Origin: Clostridium chauvoei
GTDB lineage: Bacteria; Bacillota; Clostridia; Clostridiales; Clostridiaceae
Assembly (NCBI RefSeq): GCF_002327185.1
Contig: NZ_CP018624.1
Span: 1,968,660 to 2,032,659, forward strand
Length of the DNA stretch: 64,000 bases
Reading direction: 5' to 3'
Positions 9,164-16,939 of this stretch are shown here, one piece after another. Under the pieces are notes generated by a model that worked only from the letters and a program-made list of their open reading frames with translations, did not search any database and was not told where the DNA came from. Numbering within the stretch: position 1 is the stretch's first letter; each line of letters begins with the position of its first letter. The position numbers and the translations under genes were made by a program.

Positions 9164-9189
9164 CTATGAATTTTAAGGAGGATTTTAAA

Positions 9190-9345
9190 ATGGAAGATAA
9201 GAAAATAATTTGTAAAGATTGCGGTAAGGAATTCGTATTCACAGTTGGAGAACAAGAATTCTACAAAGAAAAAGGATTCGATAACGAACCAGTAAGATGC
9301 ATCGATTGCAGAAGAGCTAGAAAAGCACAAAACAACAGAAGATAG
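9190..9345 (+). CDS. Small zinc-ribbon protein
   Basis: 51 residues starting MEDKKIICKDCGKEFVF at the ATG 8 bases after AAGGAGG; an upstream in-frame start at 9157 has no such site. Two CxxC pairs (CKDC and CIDC) are about 27 residues apart, with the pattern FTVGEQEFYKEKGF between, which fits the probable zinc-ribbon family (zf-trcl type). The C-terminal tail is basic (RRARKAQNNRR), so nucleic-acid binding is possible but unproven. It has its own promoter, a long foldable leader and its own terminator, so it is probably a single, highly expressed gene. Confidence 0.85.
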   Translation: MEDKKIICKDCGKEFVFTVGEQEFYKEKGFDNEPVRCIDCRRARKAQNNRR

Positions 9346-9355
9346 TTTCTGTTTT

Positions 9356-9396
9356 AAAGGTTAATCATTAATTTGATTAACCTTTTTTCTTTTTTG
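9356..9396 (+). terminator. Intrinsic terminator of the zinc-ribbon gene
   Basis: Perfect 12-base-pair stem AAAGGTTAATCA (9356-9367) / TGATTAACCTTT (9374-9385), followed by TTTCTTTTTT. Confidence 0.9.
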
Positions 9397-9470
9397 AATA
9401 ATTTATACATAAATGAGAATACTAATTATAGCTAACTTACAAATGATAATTTTACTTACAGGAGGTTAAT

Positions 9471-9650
9471 ATGAACTTCTCAAAATGGTTACTAACAGTA
9501 ATAGTATTAACTCTTTTAATGGGTTTATTATTTACATTTACTACTACAGCACTAAACATAATAATATTACTTTCCTTTCTATTTGTATTAATTGATATTT
9601 TTGTAGATAGCAATAGTTTTCATAAAGGTAAAATTAAACATAATCTATAA
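9471..9650 (+). CDS. 59-residue membrane protein, unknown
   Basis: ATG at 9471 directly after GGAGGTTAAT, stop TAA at 9650. The protein (MNFSKWLLTVIVLTLLMGLL onward) has two hydrophobic segments, about 5-23 and 28-45, then a short charged tail ending KGKIKHNL. A strong ribosome-binding site, clean stop and a following terminator support a real gene. It lies between the zinc-ribbon gene and trpS on the same strand, with terminators on both sides. No recognisable family. Confidence 0.7.
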   Translation: MNFSKWLLTVIVLTLLMGLLFTFTTTALNIIILLSFLFVLIDIFVDSNSFHKGKIKHNL

Positions 9651-9656
9651 CATTTT

Positions 9657-9700
9657 AAGGTATGAGAATCTAGATTATAGCTAATCTCATACCTTATTTT
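9657..9700 (+). terminator. Intrinsic terminator after the 59-residue ORF
   Basis: AAGGTATGAGA (9657-9667) pairs with TCTCATACCTT (9685-9695) around a loop that can pair further; followed by ATTTTAT. Confidence 0.7.
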
Positions 9701-9716
9701 ATATGTGTCTTTTTAG

Positions 9717-9745
9717 TTGACATAAAAATTTGGAAATTCTATAAT
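9717..9745 (+). promoter_or_regulatory. Consensus sigma-A promoter of trpS
   Basis: TTGACA (9717-9722), exactly 17 bases, TATAAT (9740-9745): a full consensus match 42 bases before the trpS ATG. The leader is too short for a T-box, so trpS appears strongly and constitutively expressed. Confidence 0.9.
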
Positions 9746-9787
9746 TAAATTATTACGTAAAGTGCAGCGTGAAAGGAGTACTTTTAT

Positions 9788-10798
9788 ATGGAAAATAATA
9801 CATCTGAAAAGAAAAAGGTTATCTTTAGTGGTATACAACCATCTGGAGATTTAACTTTAGGAAATTACTTAGGAGCTATTAAAAATTGGGTTTCTCTTCA
9901 AGATGAATTTGATTGCTATTTTTGTGTAGTTGATTTACATGCAATTACTGTTAAACAAGAACCTAAGGATTTAAGAAGAAGAACTTTAGAACTTCTTGCA
10001 ATATATATTGCTTCAGGAATTGTTCCTGAAAAGAACACTTTATTTATACAATCTCATGTACCAGCTCATAGTGAATGTTCTTGGCTTTTAACTTGTAACA
10101 CTTATATGGGTGAACTTGGTAGAATGACACAATATAAAGATAAATCTAAAAAATACGGTGACTCTATTGGAGCTGGACTATTTAACTATCCAGTTTTAAT
10201 GGCAGCTGACATACTTTTATATAACACAGACTTAGTACCTGTAGGTCAAGATCAAAAACAACATTTAGAGCTTGCTCGTGATATTGCTAGTAGATTTAAT
10301 AATACTTATAGTCCTACATTTAAAATCCCTGAGCCTTATATTCCAAAGCTAGGGGCTAAGGTTATGAGTCTTCAAGATCCTTCTAAGAAAATGTCTAAAT
10401 CTGATGAGAATCCAAATTCATATATTTTAATTATGGATCCTCCTGAGGTTATTAGAAAGAAGGTTTCTAGAGCTGTTACTGATAGTATAGGAATCGTTAA
10501 CTATTGTGATGAACAACCAGGCGTTAAAAATCTTATTAATATTTTATGTGCTACTAAAGGTTCTACTCCTGAAGAGCTTGTTGAATATTATAAAGGAAAA
10601 GGCTACGCTGATTTAAAGAATGATGTTGCTGAAGCTATAATTGCTGAGCTAGAACCTGTTCAAAATAAAGTAAAAGATATTCTTACAGACAAGAAATACT
10701 TAGAAGAAATCTATAAATTAGGAGCTGAAAAAGCTTCTTATAACGCAAATAAGATTCTTAGAAAGATGCAAAAAAAGATAGGATTTATTCCTAGATAA
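9788..10798 (+). CDS. trpS: Tryptophanyl-tRNA synthetase
   Basis: 336 residues, the normal size of bacterial TrpRS. Class I motifs: FSGIQPSGDLTLGNYLGA carrying the HIGH equivalent TLGN (23-26), and KMSKS at 201-205 (DPSKKMSKSDENP). The Trp-site region is conserved (HSECSWLL, then PVGQDQKQHLELARDIA). It charges tRNA-Trp in the cytoplasm. The ATG follows AAAGGAG. It is a single-gene unit with a consensus promoter and a terminator. Confidence 0.97.
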   Translation: MENNTSEKKKVIFSGIQPSGDLTLGNYLGAIKNWVSLQDEFDCYFCVVDLHAITVKQEPKDLRRRTLELLAIYIASGIVPEKNTLFIQSHVPAHSECSWLLTCNTYMGELGRMTQYKDKSKKYGDSIGAGLFNYPVLMAADILLYNTDLVPVGQDQKQHLELARDIASRFNNTYSPTFKIPEPYIPKLGAKVMSLQDPSKKMSKSDENPNSYILIMDPPEVIRKKVSRAVTDSIGIVNYCDEQPGVKNLINILCATKGSTPEELVEYYKGKGYADLKNDVAEAIIAELEPVQNKVKDILTDKKYLEEIYKLGAEKASYNANKILRKMQKKIGFIPR

Positions 10799-10810
10799 TA
10801 TTATTATTTT

Positions 10811-10848
10811 AAGAGGCTAAATTAAAAGTTTAGCTTCTTTATTTTTTA
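10811..10848 (+). terminator. Intrinsic terminator of trpS
   Basis: AAGAGGCTAAA pairs with TTTAGCTTCTT (one G-T/loop irregularity), followed by TATTTTTTAT, directly after the trpS stop. Confidence 0.8.
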
Positions 10849-10893
10849 TCCTAAAGTACCTCTCCCCTATTCTTAATGAATCAAATGGAATCA

Positions 10894-10922
10894 TTGACAT
10901 TTTATGTAAAAAGGAGTATCTT
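10894..10922 (+). promoter_or_regulatory. Possible sigma-A promoter of the phosphatase lipoprotein
   Basis: TTGACA (10894-10899), 17 bases, TATCTT (10917-10922; 4 of 6). A second weak candidate, TTGTTT-17-TAATAT, lies closer to the gene, near 10970. Confidence 0.4.
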
Positions 10923-11020
10923 TAAATTAGTTCCAATCATTTATTCTTAATTACAATTACTACTTGTTTTACTTATAAAAAATAGATAATATTTTAAAAT
11001 ATTTAGTATGGGGGATTATT

Positions 11021-11959
11021 ATGTTAAAAAAATATGGACATGGCTTTAAATTTTTACTTGCAACTTTTTTAATAATATCTTTTAGTACATTTGGAATAGG
11101 ATGTAGTACAAAACCAAGTGACGAAAAAGAAGAAATTACAAATAATGAAGGTTCTGTTACAAATGATTGGAGAAAAGAATCTTATATAAATGGTATTCTT
11201 TATCAATTATCAGCCGAAGTTAAAGGTTTACAATATCAAGCATTTAAGCTTGCAACCTTACAGCTTGATAAAAGAATTGCTGAAAGAGAAGCTGGTATGT
11301 ATAAAAAACCACTTGCTATAATTTCAGATATTGATGATACGTTAGCTTCAGACTGTAATTATATTGCTGGAATAGTAATGCAGGATGAAAAATGGGACAA
11401 TGGTCCTTGGGATGGTTACTATGATTCAATTGCTTCTACTTCAAATGTTGCACTACCAGGTGCTGTTGAATTTATGAACTATGCAGCTAAAAATGGCATA
11501 GAAACATTCTATGTTACTAATAGAGAACATAATCAGCTTGATTTATCAGTAGCTCAACTTGAGCATTTAGGTTTCCCTAATGCCGATAAAGAACACGTTC
11601 AAGTTTGTAACGAAAATGGCTCTTCAGATAAAACAGAAAGAAGAGAAAATATTCTTAAGGATTATGAAGTTGTTATGTATTTAGGAGATAATATTGGTGA
11701 CTTCACAGAAGATTTTGCAAGAGAATTAGGTACAGTAAATAGAAATGAACTTGCTTCTGATCCTAAATATAAAGATCTTTGGGGAGATAAATGGATAGTA
11801 CTACCAAATTCAACTTATGGAAACTACGTTGGATCAGTATGGGATAACAAAAAAGATTTAACTGAAGCTGAAAAAGTTAAAGCTATTAAAGAAGTCTTAG
11901 ATAATTATAGTTATACAAATACTGATAAATATGAAAAATGGTATAAACCTGTAAATTAA
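11021..11959 (+). CDS. HAD acid phosphatase / 5'-nucleotidase lipoprotein, e(P4) family
   Basis: 312 residues. N-terminal signal with a lipobox (FGIGC, Cys28) predicts a lipoprotein on the outer face of the membrane. The HAD DDDD-type motif is visible: ISDIDDTLAS (Asp103, Asp105, Asp106), YVTNRE near 165, and the second aspartate motif MYLGDNIGDF near 225. Family members (Haemophilus e(P4), OlpA) dephosphorylate nucleotides and other phosphomonoesters outside the cell so that nucleosides can be taken up. It is a single gene ended by a terminator shared with the convergent ABC ATPase gene. Confidence 0.9.
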   Translation: MLKKYGHGFKFLLATFLIISFSTFGIGCSTKPSDEKEEITNNEGSVTNDWRKESYINGILYQLSAEVKGLQYQAFKLATLQLDKRIAEREAGMYKKPLAIISDIDDTLASDCNYIAGIVMQDEKWDNGPWDGYYDSIASTSNVALPGAVEFMNYAAKNGIETFYVTNREHNQLDLSVAQLEHLGFPNADKEHVQVCNENGSSDKTERRENILKDYEVVMYLGDNIGDFTEDFARELGTVNRNELASDPKYKDLWGDKWIVLPNSTYGNYVGSVWDNKKDLTEAEKVKAIKEVLDNYSYTNTDKYEKWYKPVN

Positions 11960-12013
11960 ACTGGTTTTATATAAAAGTAGTATTTGTAGTAATGATATTT
12001 GATTTAAAGACAT

Positions 12014-12050
12014 AAAAAAGTAAAGAGGTTTTGAGCCTCTTTACTTTTTT
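12014..12050. terminator. Bidirectional intrinsic terminator
   Basis: Perfect stem AAAAAAGTAAAGAGG (12014-12028) / CCTCTTTACTTTTTT (12036-12050) between convergent genes. Each strand has a terminal T-run. Confidence 0.92.
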
Positions 12051-12061
12051 ATGAAAAAATT

Positions 12062-13171
12062 TTATAAAATTGCAAGTTCATTTTCCTTATCAAAAATATG
12101 AATAGCCTTAGTATCCATTGCAAACTTAGCTGTTTGATCTGTTTGTAATGCTGTGCTTCCATTTACTCTAACTGTCATTGAAGTGCCATCTTTAGTTATA
12201 TAGATATAACTTTCTGCACCCATAAGTTCTGTAACTTCAACTTTAGCTTCAAATACACCATTTGGATTTGCTGTTATATATTCTTTATCATCATACATAT
12301 CTTCTGGTCTTATTCCTAATACTACAGTCTTTCCAACATATCCTTTAGCTTTAACTATTTTAGCCTTATCTTCTGGAAGTTCTATGGATTCATCTCCAAA
12401 GTTTAATGATAACTTTCCATCCTTTTCAATTACAGTTGCATCCATAAAGTTCATTTGAGGACTTCCTATAAATCCTGCAACAAACATATTAACTGGATTA
12501 GCATATATTTCTTGTGGACTCGCTACTTGTTGAACAACCCCATTCTTCATAACAACAATTCTTGTACCCATTGTCATAGCTTCTGTTTGGTCATGTGTTA
12601 CATATATAAATGTAGTTTGTAACTTTTGATGAAGTTTAGCTATTTCTGTTCTCATTTGAACTCTTAGCTTAGCATCAAGGTTTGATAAAGGCTCATCCAT
12701 TAAGAATACTTTAGGTTCTCTAACTATAGCTCTTCCTAAAGCAACTCTTTGTCTTTGACCTCCTGATAAAGCCTTTGGTTTTCTATCTAATAAATGTTCT
12801 ATATCAAGTATTCTAGCCGCTTCTCTAACTTTAACATCTATTTCTGCCTTTGGCATTTTTCTAAGTTTTAATCCAAATGACATATTTTCATATACTGTCA
12901 TATGTGGGTATAATGCATAGTTTTGGAAAACCATTGCTATATCTCTATCTGTTGGTGGTACATCATTTACTAATTTATTATCTATATATAATTCACCTTT
13001 TGATATCTCTTCTAATCCAGCAATCATTCTTAAAGTTGTTGATTTACCACAACCTGATGGTCCTACAAAAACTATAAATTCTTTATCTTCTATTTCTAAG
13101 TTAAAATCCTTAACTGCTGTAACATCTCCTGGATATATTTTATAAATGTTCTTTAATGATAAATTTGCCAT
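12062..13171 (-). CDS. msmX: Sugar ABC transporter ATPase, MsmX/UgpC type
   Basis: 369 residues. Walker [10 protein letters not shown] (37-45), Q-loop [10 protein letters not shown], signature LSGGQRQR (135-142), Walker B VFLMDE (155-160) and switch His in YVTHDQ; a C-terminal TOBE-type regulatory domain begins about residue 240. It energises import by CUT1-family sugar permeases. No permease or binding-protein gene is adjacent, so it is an orphan ATPase, as with B. subtilis MsmX, which serves several transporters. The ATG follows GAGGGGG. Its promoter region carries a GTGCAAA-type inverted repeat. Confidence 0.92.
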   Translation of the reverse strand: MANLSLKNIYKIYPGDVTAVKDFNLEIEDKEFIVFVGPSGCGKSTTLRMIAGLEEISKGELYIDNKLVNDVPPTDRDIAMVFQNYALYPHMTVYENMSFGLKLRKMPKAEIDVKVREAARILDIEHLLDRKPKALSGGQRQRVALGRAIVREPKVFLMDEPLSNLDAKLRVQMRTEIAKLHQKLQTTFIYVTHDQTEAMTMGTRIVVMKNGVVQQVASPQEIYANPVNMFVAGFIGSPQMNFMDATVIEKDGKLSLNFGDESIELPEDKAKIVKAKGYVGKTVVLGIRPEDMYDDKEYITANPNGVFEAKVEVTELMGAESYIYITKDGTSMTVRVNGSTALQTDQTAKFAMDTKAIHIFDKENELAIL

Positions 13172-13284
13172 TTTTCTTCCCCCTCAAATTTCCCTCTTTA
13201 TTAAGATTAAAGTTCATAACTTCTAACTGTCTTTATTGTAACCCTTTTCTATTTTTCAGTCTATTCACATTATTCACAAAAACC

Positions 13285-13304
13285 TTTGCACTTATTTGTG
13301 CAAA
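13285..13304. promoter_or_regulatory. Inverted repeat upstream of the sugar ABC ATPase
   Basis: TTTGCAC (13285-13291) and GTGCAAA (13298-13304) are perfect 7-base arms, 6 apart. Just downstream in the ATPase direction is a tandem GTGAATA direct repeat and a weak promoter (TAGACT-17-TACAAT). It could be an operator for a sugar-responsive regulator; I cannot assign one. Confidence 0.35.
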
Positions 13305-13321
13305 ATGTATATAAGTTATAA

Positions 13322-13351
13322 AACAAAAAGGAAGCCCTAAAGCTTCCCTTT
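13322..13351 (-). terminator. Intrinsic terminator after galU
   Basis: Minus-strand GGGAAGC / GCTTCC stem with loop TTTAGG, followed by TTTTTGTTTT, a few bases past the galU stop. Confidence 0.85.
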
Positions 13352-13354
13352 AAT

Positions 13355-14224
13355 TTATCTTTCCCATGGTTTTGAGTTTAAATACTCTATAAATGGTTCT
13401 CTTAATTCTTCTCTCTTTAATGCATATTCAACTGTTGCTTGTAAGAAACCTAACTTGTCTCCAACATCGTATCTTCTTCCTTCAAAGTTATATGCATACA
13501 TAGCTTCATTTTCAATTAAAGTTTTTAAAGCATCTGTTAATTGAATTTCATTTCCTTTACCAGGCTTAGTACTTTCTAATATTTCAAATATTTTAGGAGT
13601 TATTATATATCTACCTAAAATAGCTACATTACTTGGTGCTTCTTCTATAGCTGGTTTTTCAACTAAGTCTTTAACTTTATATACTCTGTCTTCTATATGA
13701 ATACCATTAACTATTCCATACTTATTAACATCTTCAGGATTTACTGTTTGAACTCCTAATATTGATGTTTTATATTCGCTATAACAATCCATTAATTGCT
13801 TTAAACATGGTTTTTGTGAATCTACAACATCATCTCCAAGTAATACTGCAAAAGGCTCATCCCCTACAAAGGCTTTAGCACAATAAATTGCATGACCTAA
13901 TCCTCTTGGTTCCTTTTGTCTTATATAATGTATATCTACCATGTCTGATATATCTCTAACTAGTTCTAATAATTCTTCTTTATGATTTTTAGCTAGTTCC
14001 ATTTCTAATTCTACAGATTTATCAAAATGGTCTTCTATACATTTTTTATTTCTTCCTGTAATGATAAGGATTTCTTCTATCCCAGATTCTATTGCTTCTT
14101 CTATTATATATTGTATAGTTGGTTTATCAACTATTGGAAGCATTTCTTTTGGTTGCGCCTTAGTTGCTGGTAAAAATCTTGTTCCTAATCCAGCCGCAGG
14201 TATAATGGCTTTTTTTACTTTCAT
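13355..14224 (-). CDS. galU: UTP-glucose-1-phosphate uridylyltransferase
   Basis: 289 residues. It makes UDP-glucose from UTP and glucose-1-phosphate. Motifs: nucleotide-binding loop AAGLGTRFLPATKAQPKEML (10-29), DKPTIQYIIEEA, LGDDVV near 130, VEKP near 190 and the C-terminal GRRYDVGDKLGFLQA. With GalE it supplies UDP-Glc and UDP-Gal for the polysaccharide region. It is the last gene of the minus-strand glycan cluster, but a terminator precedes it, so it is probably separately transcribed. The start follows GAGGG. Confidence 0.96.
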   Translation of the reverse strand: MKVKKAIIPAAGLGTRFLPATKAQPKEMLPIVDKPTIQYIIEEAIESGIEEILIITGRNKKCIEDHFDKSVELEMELAKNHKEELLELVRDISDMVDIHYIRQKEPRGLGHAIYCAKAFVGDEPFAVLLGDDVVDSQKPCLKQLMDCYSEYKTSILGVQTVNPEDVNKYGIVNGIHIEDRVYKVKDLVEKPAIEEAPSNVAILGRYIITPKIFEILESTKPGKGNEIQLTDALKTLIENEAMYAYNFEGRRYDVGDKLGFLQATVEYALKREELREPFIEYLNSKPWER

Positions 14225-14368
14225 TACTTATCCCTCGCATTCAAAATGTAGTTTTTACATAATATAAACTATATTACCATATTAACATAAACAATATATT
14301 TTTCAATATTATTTTACATATTTTGTAATAGCAAATTAGTATTTTCTCTAATTTCTTTATAATTTCTT

Positions 14369-14405
14369 AAAAAAAGGCTAGTCTAATTTGAGACTGCCTT
14401 TTTTT
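14369..14405 (-). terminator. Terminator overlapping the LicD-type stop
   Basis: Minus strand: AAAAAAAGGCAGTCT pairs with AGACTAGCCTTTTTTT with one mismatch. It overlaps the last codons of the LicD-family gene and closes the long glycan operon. The A/T flanks could make it work in both directions. Confidence 0.85.
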
Positions 14406-15210
14406 CCTCTATATAAATATCATCACTATGTGATGGTATTCTTTTATCCTCTGGTGGAAGTTCATTCCAATTTCCGTAGAATACCTCAAGAACTCTTTCA
14501 GAATTATTTGGTATAGGGAATTCTATACCTTCAAATTTTCCTGTTTTTAGTGGCATAACATCATTATAATCTAAAACTTTTTTATCAAAAACTTCTATTC
14601 CATACATTATTTTTCCAGTTTCTTCTCTATCTACTTCAAAACCTTGATAATACATTTTTTCTATTACCTTTGTGTATGAAATAAACTTATATACTATTTT
14701 GTTTACTTTACACAAAGCTATTATTGTATTTTTAGAAATATTTTTTATAAAGGGTTTCTTAAATGTTAAATCACTAAACCACTTAGTTAATATTATGAAA
14801 GTGTTTTTCTTTTGCATCTTCTCATTCCTAGGTGTATAACTATCATATGGGAATACATCTACAAATAATCCTCTAAATTCACCGTAGTTATTTACAGATT
14901 TTATTTCACTATTAAGATCTCTAATTTTAGTAAATGCATTTTGAGTTAGCTTATCTGTTTTAGGTGTTTGACATGCATATCCTTCACCTAACTCATCTTC
15001 AACTATTTCTAAAAACTTTATATAATCTTCTCTTAACATACCAACATCTAAATCATCATCCCATGGAATAAACCCTCCATGTCTCAATGCTCCTAATAAA
15101 GTTCCTGACTCTAACCAATACTTTATATTGTGTTTTTTACATACTCTATCTATTTCTATTAATATATCAAGCATTCTTAATTGTGATTCCCTTATATTAG
15201 CCTTTTTCAT
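14383..15210 (-). CDS. LicD-family phosphotransferase
   Basis: 275 residues from ATG 15210, after AGGGGG; the TTG two codons upstream sits too close to that site. LicD signature: ESGTLLGALRHGGFIPWDDD followed by LDVGM (about 34-58); the paired Asp residues are the presumed metal site of the nucleotidyltransferase fold. LicD proteins move phosphocholine, or related phospho-groups, from a CDP carrier onto glycans. No choline uptake or LicC gene is in the window, so the donor is unknown. It is the last gene of the long minus-strand cluster, and a promoter upstream of the preceding gene may drive the pair. Confidence 0.85.
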   Translation of the reverse strand: MKKANIRESQLRMLDILIEIDRVCKKHNIKYWLESGTLLGALRHGGFIPWDDDLDVGMLREDYIKFLEIVEDELGEGYACQTPKTDKLTQNAFTKIRDLNSEIKSVNNYGEFRGLFVDVFPYDSYTPRNEKMQKKNTFIILTKWFSDLTFKKPFIKNISKNTIIALCKVNKIVYKFISYTKVIEKMYYQGFEVDREETGKIMYGIEVFDKKVLDYNDVMPLKTGKFEGIEFPIPNNSERVLEVFYGNWNELPPEDKRIPSHSDDIYIEEKKAVSN

Positions 15211-15261
15211 ACCCAATCCCCCTAAGTCTTATGCTTTTTAAAATCCTATAAGTTTTTATAT

Positions 15262-15813
15262 TTACATATCGTCTTCAGTAATATCTTTTATAAATGGTTC
15301 TTTAATCTTAAAGTCTTTATCAAATCTTAACTTATATGCATTTATATAGTCTTTTCTATTTCCCTTAACATTATCTTTTTGTTTATATTCAACCCAGAAT
15401 GAGAATCTTAATCCTTTATCATCTATCTCTATTCTTAGGTTATTTGTTTCTTTTAATTTTATTTCTATTTCTTCATTTTTTATTTTTTCTACTGTTTCTT
15501 TTGCAAAAGTTTCAGGATTAATTCCTAAATACTTTATACCTTCTTCATCTAACATATTTACAAATTCATTTATTCTATCTTCTGTTACATCTTTATAGCT
15601 AAGATCTGTATATAAACACTTAACTATTTTATTACCTATCTCAAAACACTTTTCTTTTTCTTCTGCTGTTACATTTCCTACTACTTGTATTTGTCTATCC
15701 TTATCCATATTTTTTAACTTTTTACGAACTACCATCTTATATTGTATAAAAGTAAAAGATGTTATTAATACTAATAAAAGTAGGATAAGTCCTTTAAAAC
15801 TTTTTCTATTCAT
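15262..15813 (-). CDS. Small anchored extracytoplasmic protein, unknown
   Basis: 183 residues with one N-terminal hydrophobic helix (about 8-27, GLILLLLVLITSFTFIQY), then a charged, mainly extracellular domain with no motif I recognise. It starts at ATG 15813, after AAGGAGG. It lies between a GT2 and the LicD-type gene and has its own predicted extended -10 promoter, so it may work with LicD at the cell surface. No function can be assigned. Confidence 0.75.
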   Translation of the reverse strand: MNRKSFKGLILLLLVLITSFTFIQYKMVVRKKLKNMDKDRQIQVVGNVTAEEKEKCFEIGNKIVKCLYTDLSYKDVTEDRINEFVNMLDEEGIKYLGINPETFAKETVEKIKNEEIEIKLKETNNLRIEIDDKGLRFSFWVEYKQKDNVKGNRKDYINAYKLRFDKDFKIKEPFIKDITEDDM

Positions 15814-15840
15814 ATTTCTTCCTCCTTGACCACTAATGCT

Positions 15841-15869
15841 AATATATCATGCTAATATTTCATTTTCAA
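15841..15869 (-). promoter_or_regulatory. Internal sigma-A promoter in the glycan cluster
   Basis: Minus strand: TTGAAA (15864-15869), 17 bases, TATATT (15841-15846), with an extended -10 TG (TGATATATT). It lies after the GT2 stop and about 28 bases before the small anchored gene, and could drive that gene and the LicD-type gene. Confidence 0.6.
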
Positions 15870-15879
15870 TAATCTTAAA

Positions 15880-16875
15880 TTAAACTTTTTCCTCAAATTT
15901 ATTTCTAAATAAGGTAGCATAAACTAAATAAAGCAAATTTAATTTAAAAAGCATATATCTTACTTTAGACATTAAACTTAAATCTTTATTAAAAAGTATA
16001 AATGGTATTGTTATTTTGCTTTTATATTTTTTAATCTTTTCTAAAAAATCTCCATATCCCATTAACTTGGTATTATGTTTTTTAGAGTAAATCTTATTAT
16101 AACAATAATGTGAATAACTTTCACTTAATGTTATTAGCATATATATTTTTTCTGCTTCTGAAAATTCATTATCTATATCTTTATGTATATACTCTACATT
16201 TTTAAGTAAATCCAAAGAAGCTTCTGGTCTATTTATTTTTGTTAATGATCCTGGTCTTTGTATATAATCATATAAACTTTCCTTCACGAAAGATATTTTA
16301 TTGCAAAGTTTATATAATTTATATATAAAAATAGAATCTTCATATAATTGATCTGTAAATCTTAAGTTATTATCTTTAAATATAGAAGTTTTATATAGTT
16401 TCCCCCATACATATCCATTGGTTTTGTATTTTAAAAATAATTTGACTGCTTCATTTCCTGTAATAGATTCTTCCTTAGATACAATAACTTCTTCTATAGT
16501 TTCCATTTCTTCTGTGCATTTTCTAAAACCACAAATGGAAACATCTGAATTATTATTCTTTAAATTCTTATATAGCTTTTCAAACATATCTTTTTTTATT
16601 AAATCATCAGAGTCTACAAAAGCTATATATTCTGTATCACAATTTTCAATAGCCACATTTCTAGCTGAGCTTACCCCTCCATTTTCTTTGTCTATAATGG
16701 TAACTCTATTCTTAAATTTTTCTTTTATAATATCTCTTGAATTATCTTTAGAGCCATCATTTACAGCTATTATTTTTATGTCATTAGATATTGTTTGGTT
16801 ACAGATGCTTTCTAAGGTTGATTCTATATATTTTTCACAATTATAAACCGGAACTACGACTGTTATTTTTTTCAA
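15880..16875 (-). CDS. Family 2 glycosyltransferase
   Basis: 331 residues from a TTG at 16875, 7 bases after a strong AAGGAGG; the ATG at 16935 is upstream of the ribosome-binding site and is rejected. GT-A features: ITVVVPVYNCEKYIES (4-19), AVNDGSKDNS (37-46), GGVSSARN (66-73), metal-binding FVDSDD (86-91). It adds one sugar to the lipid-linked repeat unit on the cytoplasmic face. Donor unknown. A hairpin between it and the preceding GT4 gene may reduce its expression. Confidence 0.88.
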   Translation of the reverse strand: MKKITVVVPVYNCEKYIESTLESICNQTISNDIKIIAVNDGSKDNSRDIIKEKFKNRVTIIDKENGGVSSARNVAIENCDTEYIAFVDSDDLIKKDMFEKLYKNLKNNNSDVSICGFRKCTEEMETIEEVIVSKEESITGNEAVKLFLKYKTNGYVWGKLYKTSIFKDNNLRFTDQLYEDSIFIYKLYKLCNKISFVKESLYDYIQRPGSLTKINRPEASLDLLKNVEYIHKDIDNEFSEAEKIYMLITLSESYSHYCYNKIYSKKHNTKLMGYGDFLEKIKKYKSKITIPFILFNKDLSLMSKVRYMLFKLNLLYLVYATLFRNKFEEKV

Positions 16876-16894
16876 TTTATATCCTCCTTGGATA

Positions 16895-16932
16895 TGAAAA
16901 TTTAAATAGAGAGTGGATATGTATCCACTCTC
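16895..16932 (-). terminator. Internal terminator or attenuator
   Basis: Perfect 11-base arms GAGAGTGGATA (16909-16919) / TATCCACTCTC (16922-16932), followed on the minus strand by TATTTAAATTTTC. The T-run is interrupted, so partial termination is likely. It separates the upstream genes from the GT2, anchored and LicD-type genes. Confidence 0.6.
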
Positions 16933-16939
16933 CACCTAA

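Noticed and set aside
8987..9189. Known riboswitch (c-di-GMP, purine, glycine, preQ1) before the zinc-ribbon gene
   Set aside because: None of the conserved core sequences of these classes is present; kept only as an unclassified fold.
9651..9787. T-box leader for trpS
   Set aside because: The consensus promoter lies only 42 bases before the start, so the leader is too short.
12877..13077. Plus-strand open frame inside the sugar ABC ATPase
   Set aside because: It lies opposite conserved ATPase sequence; low-complexity product, no ribosome site.
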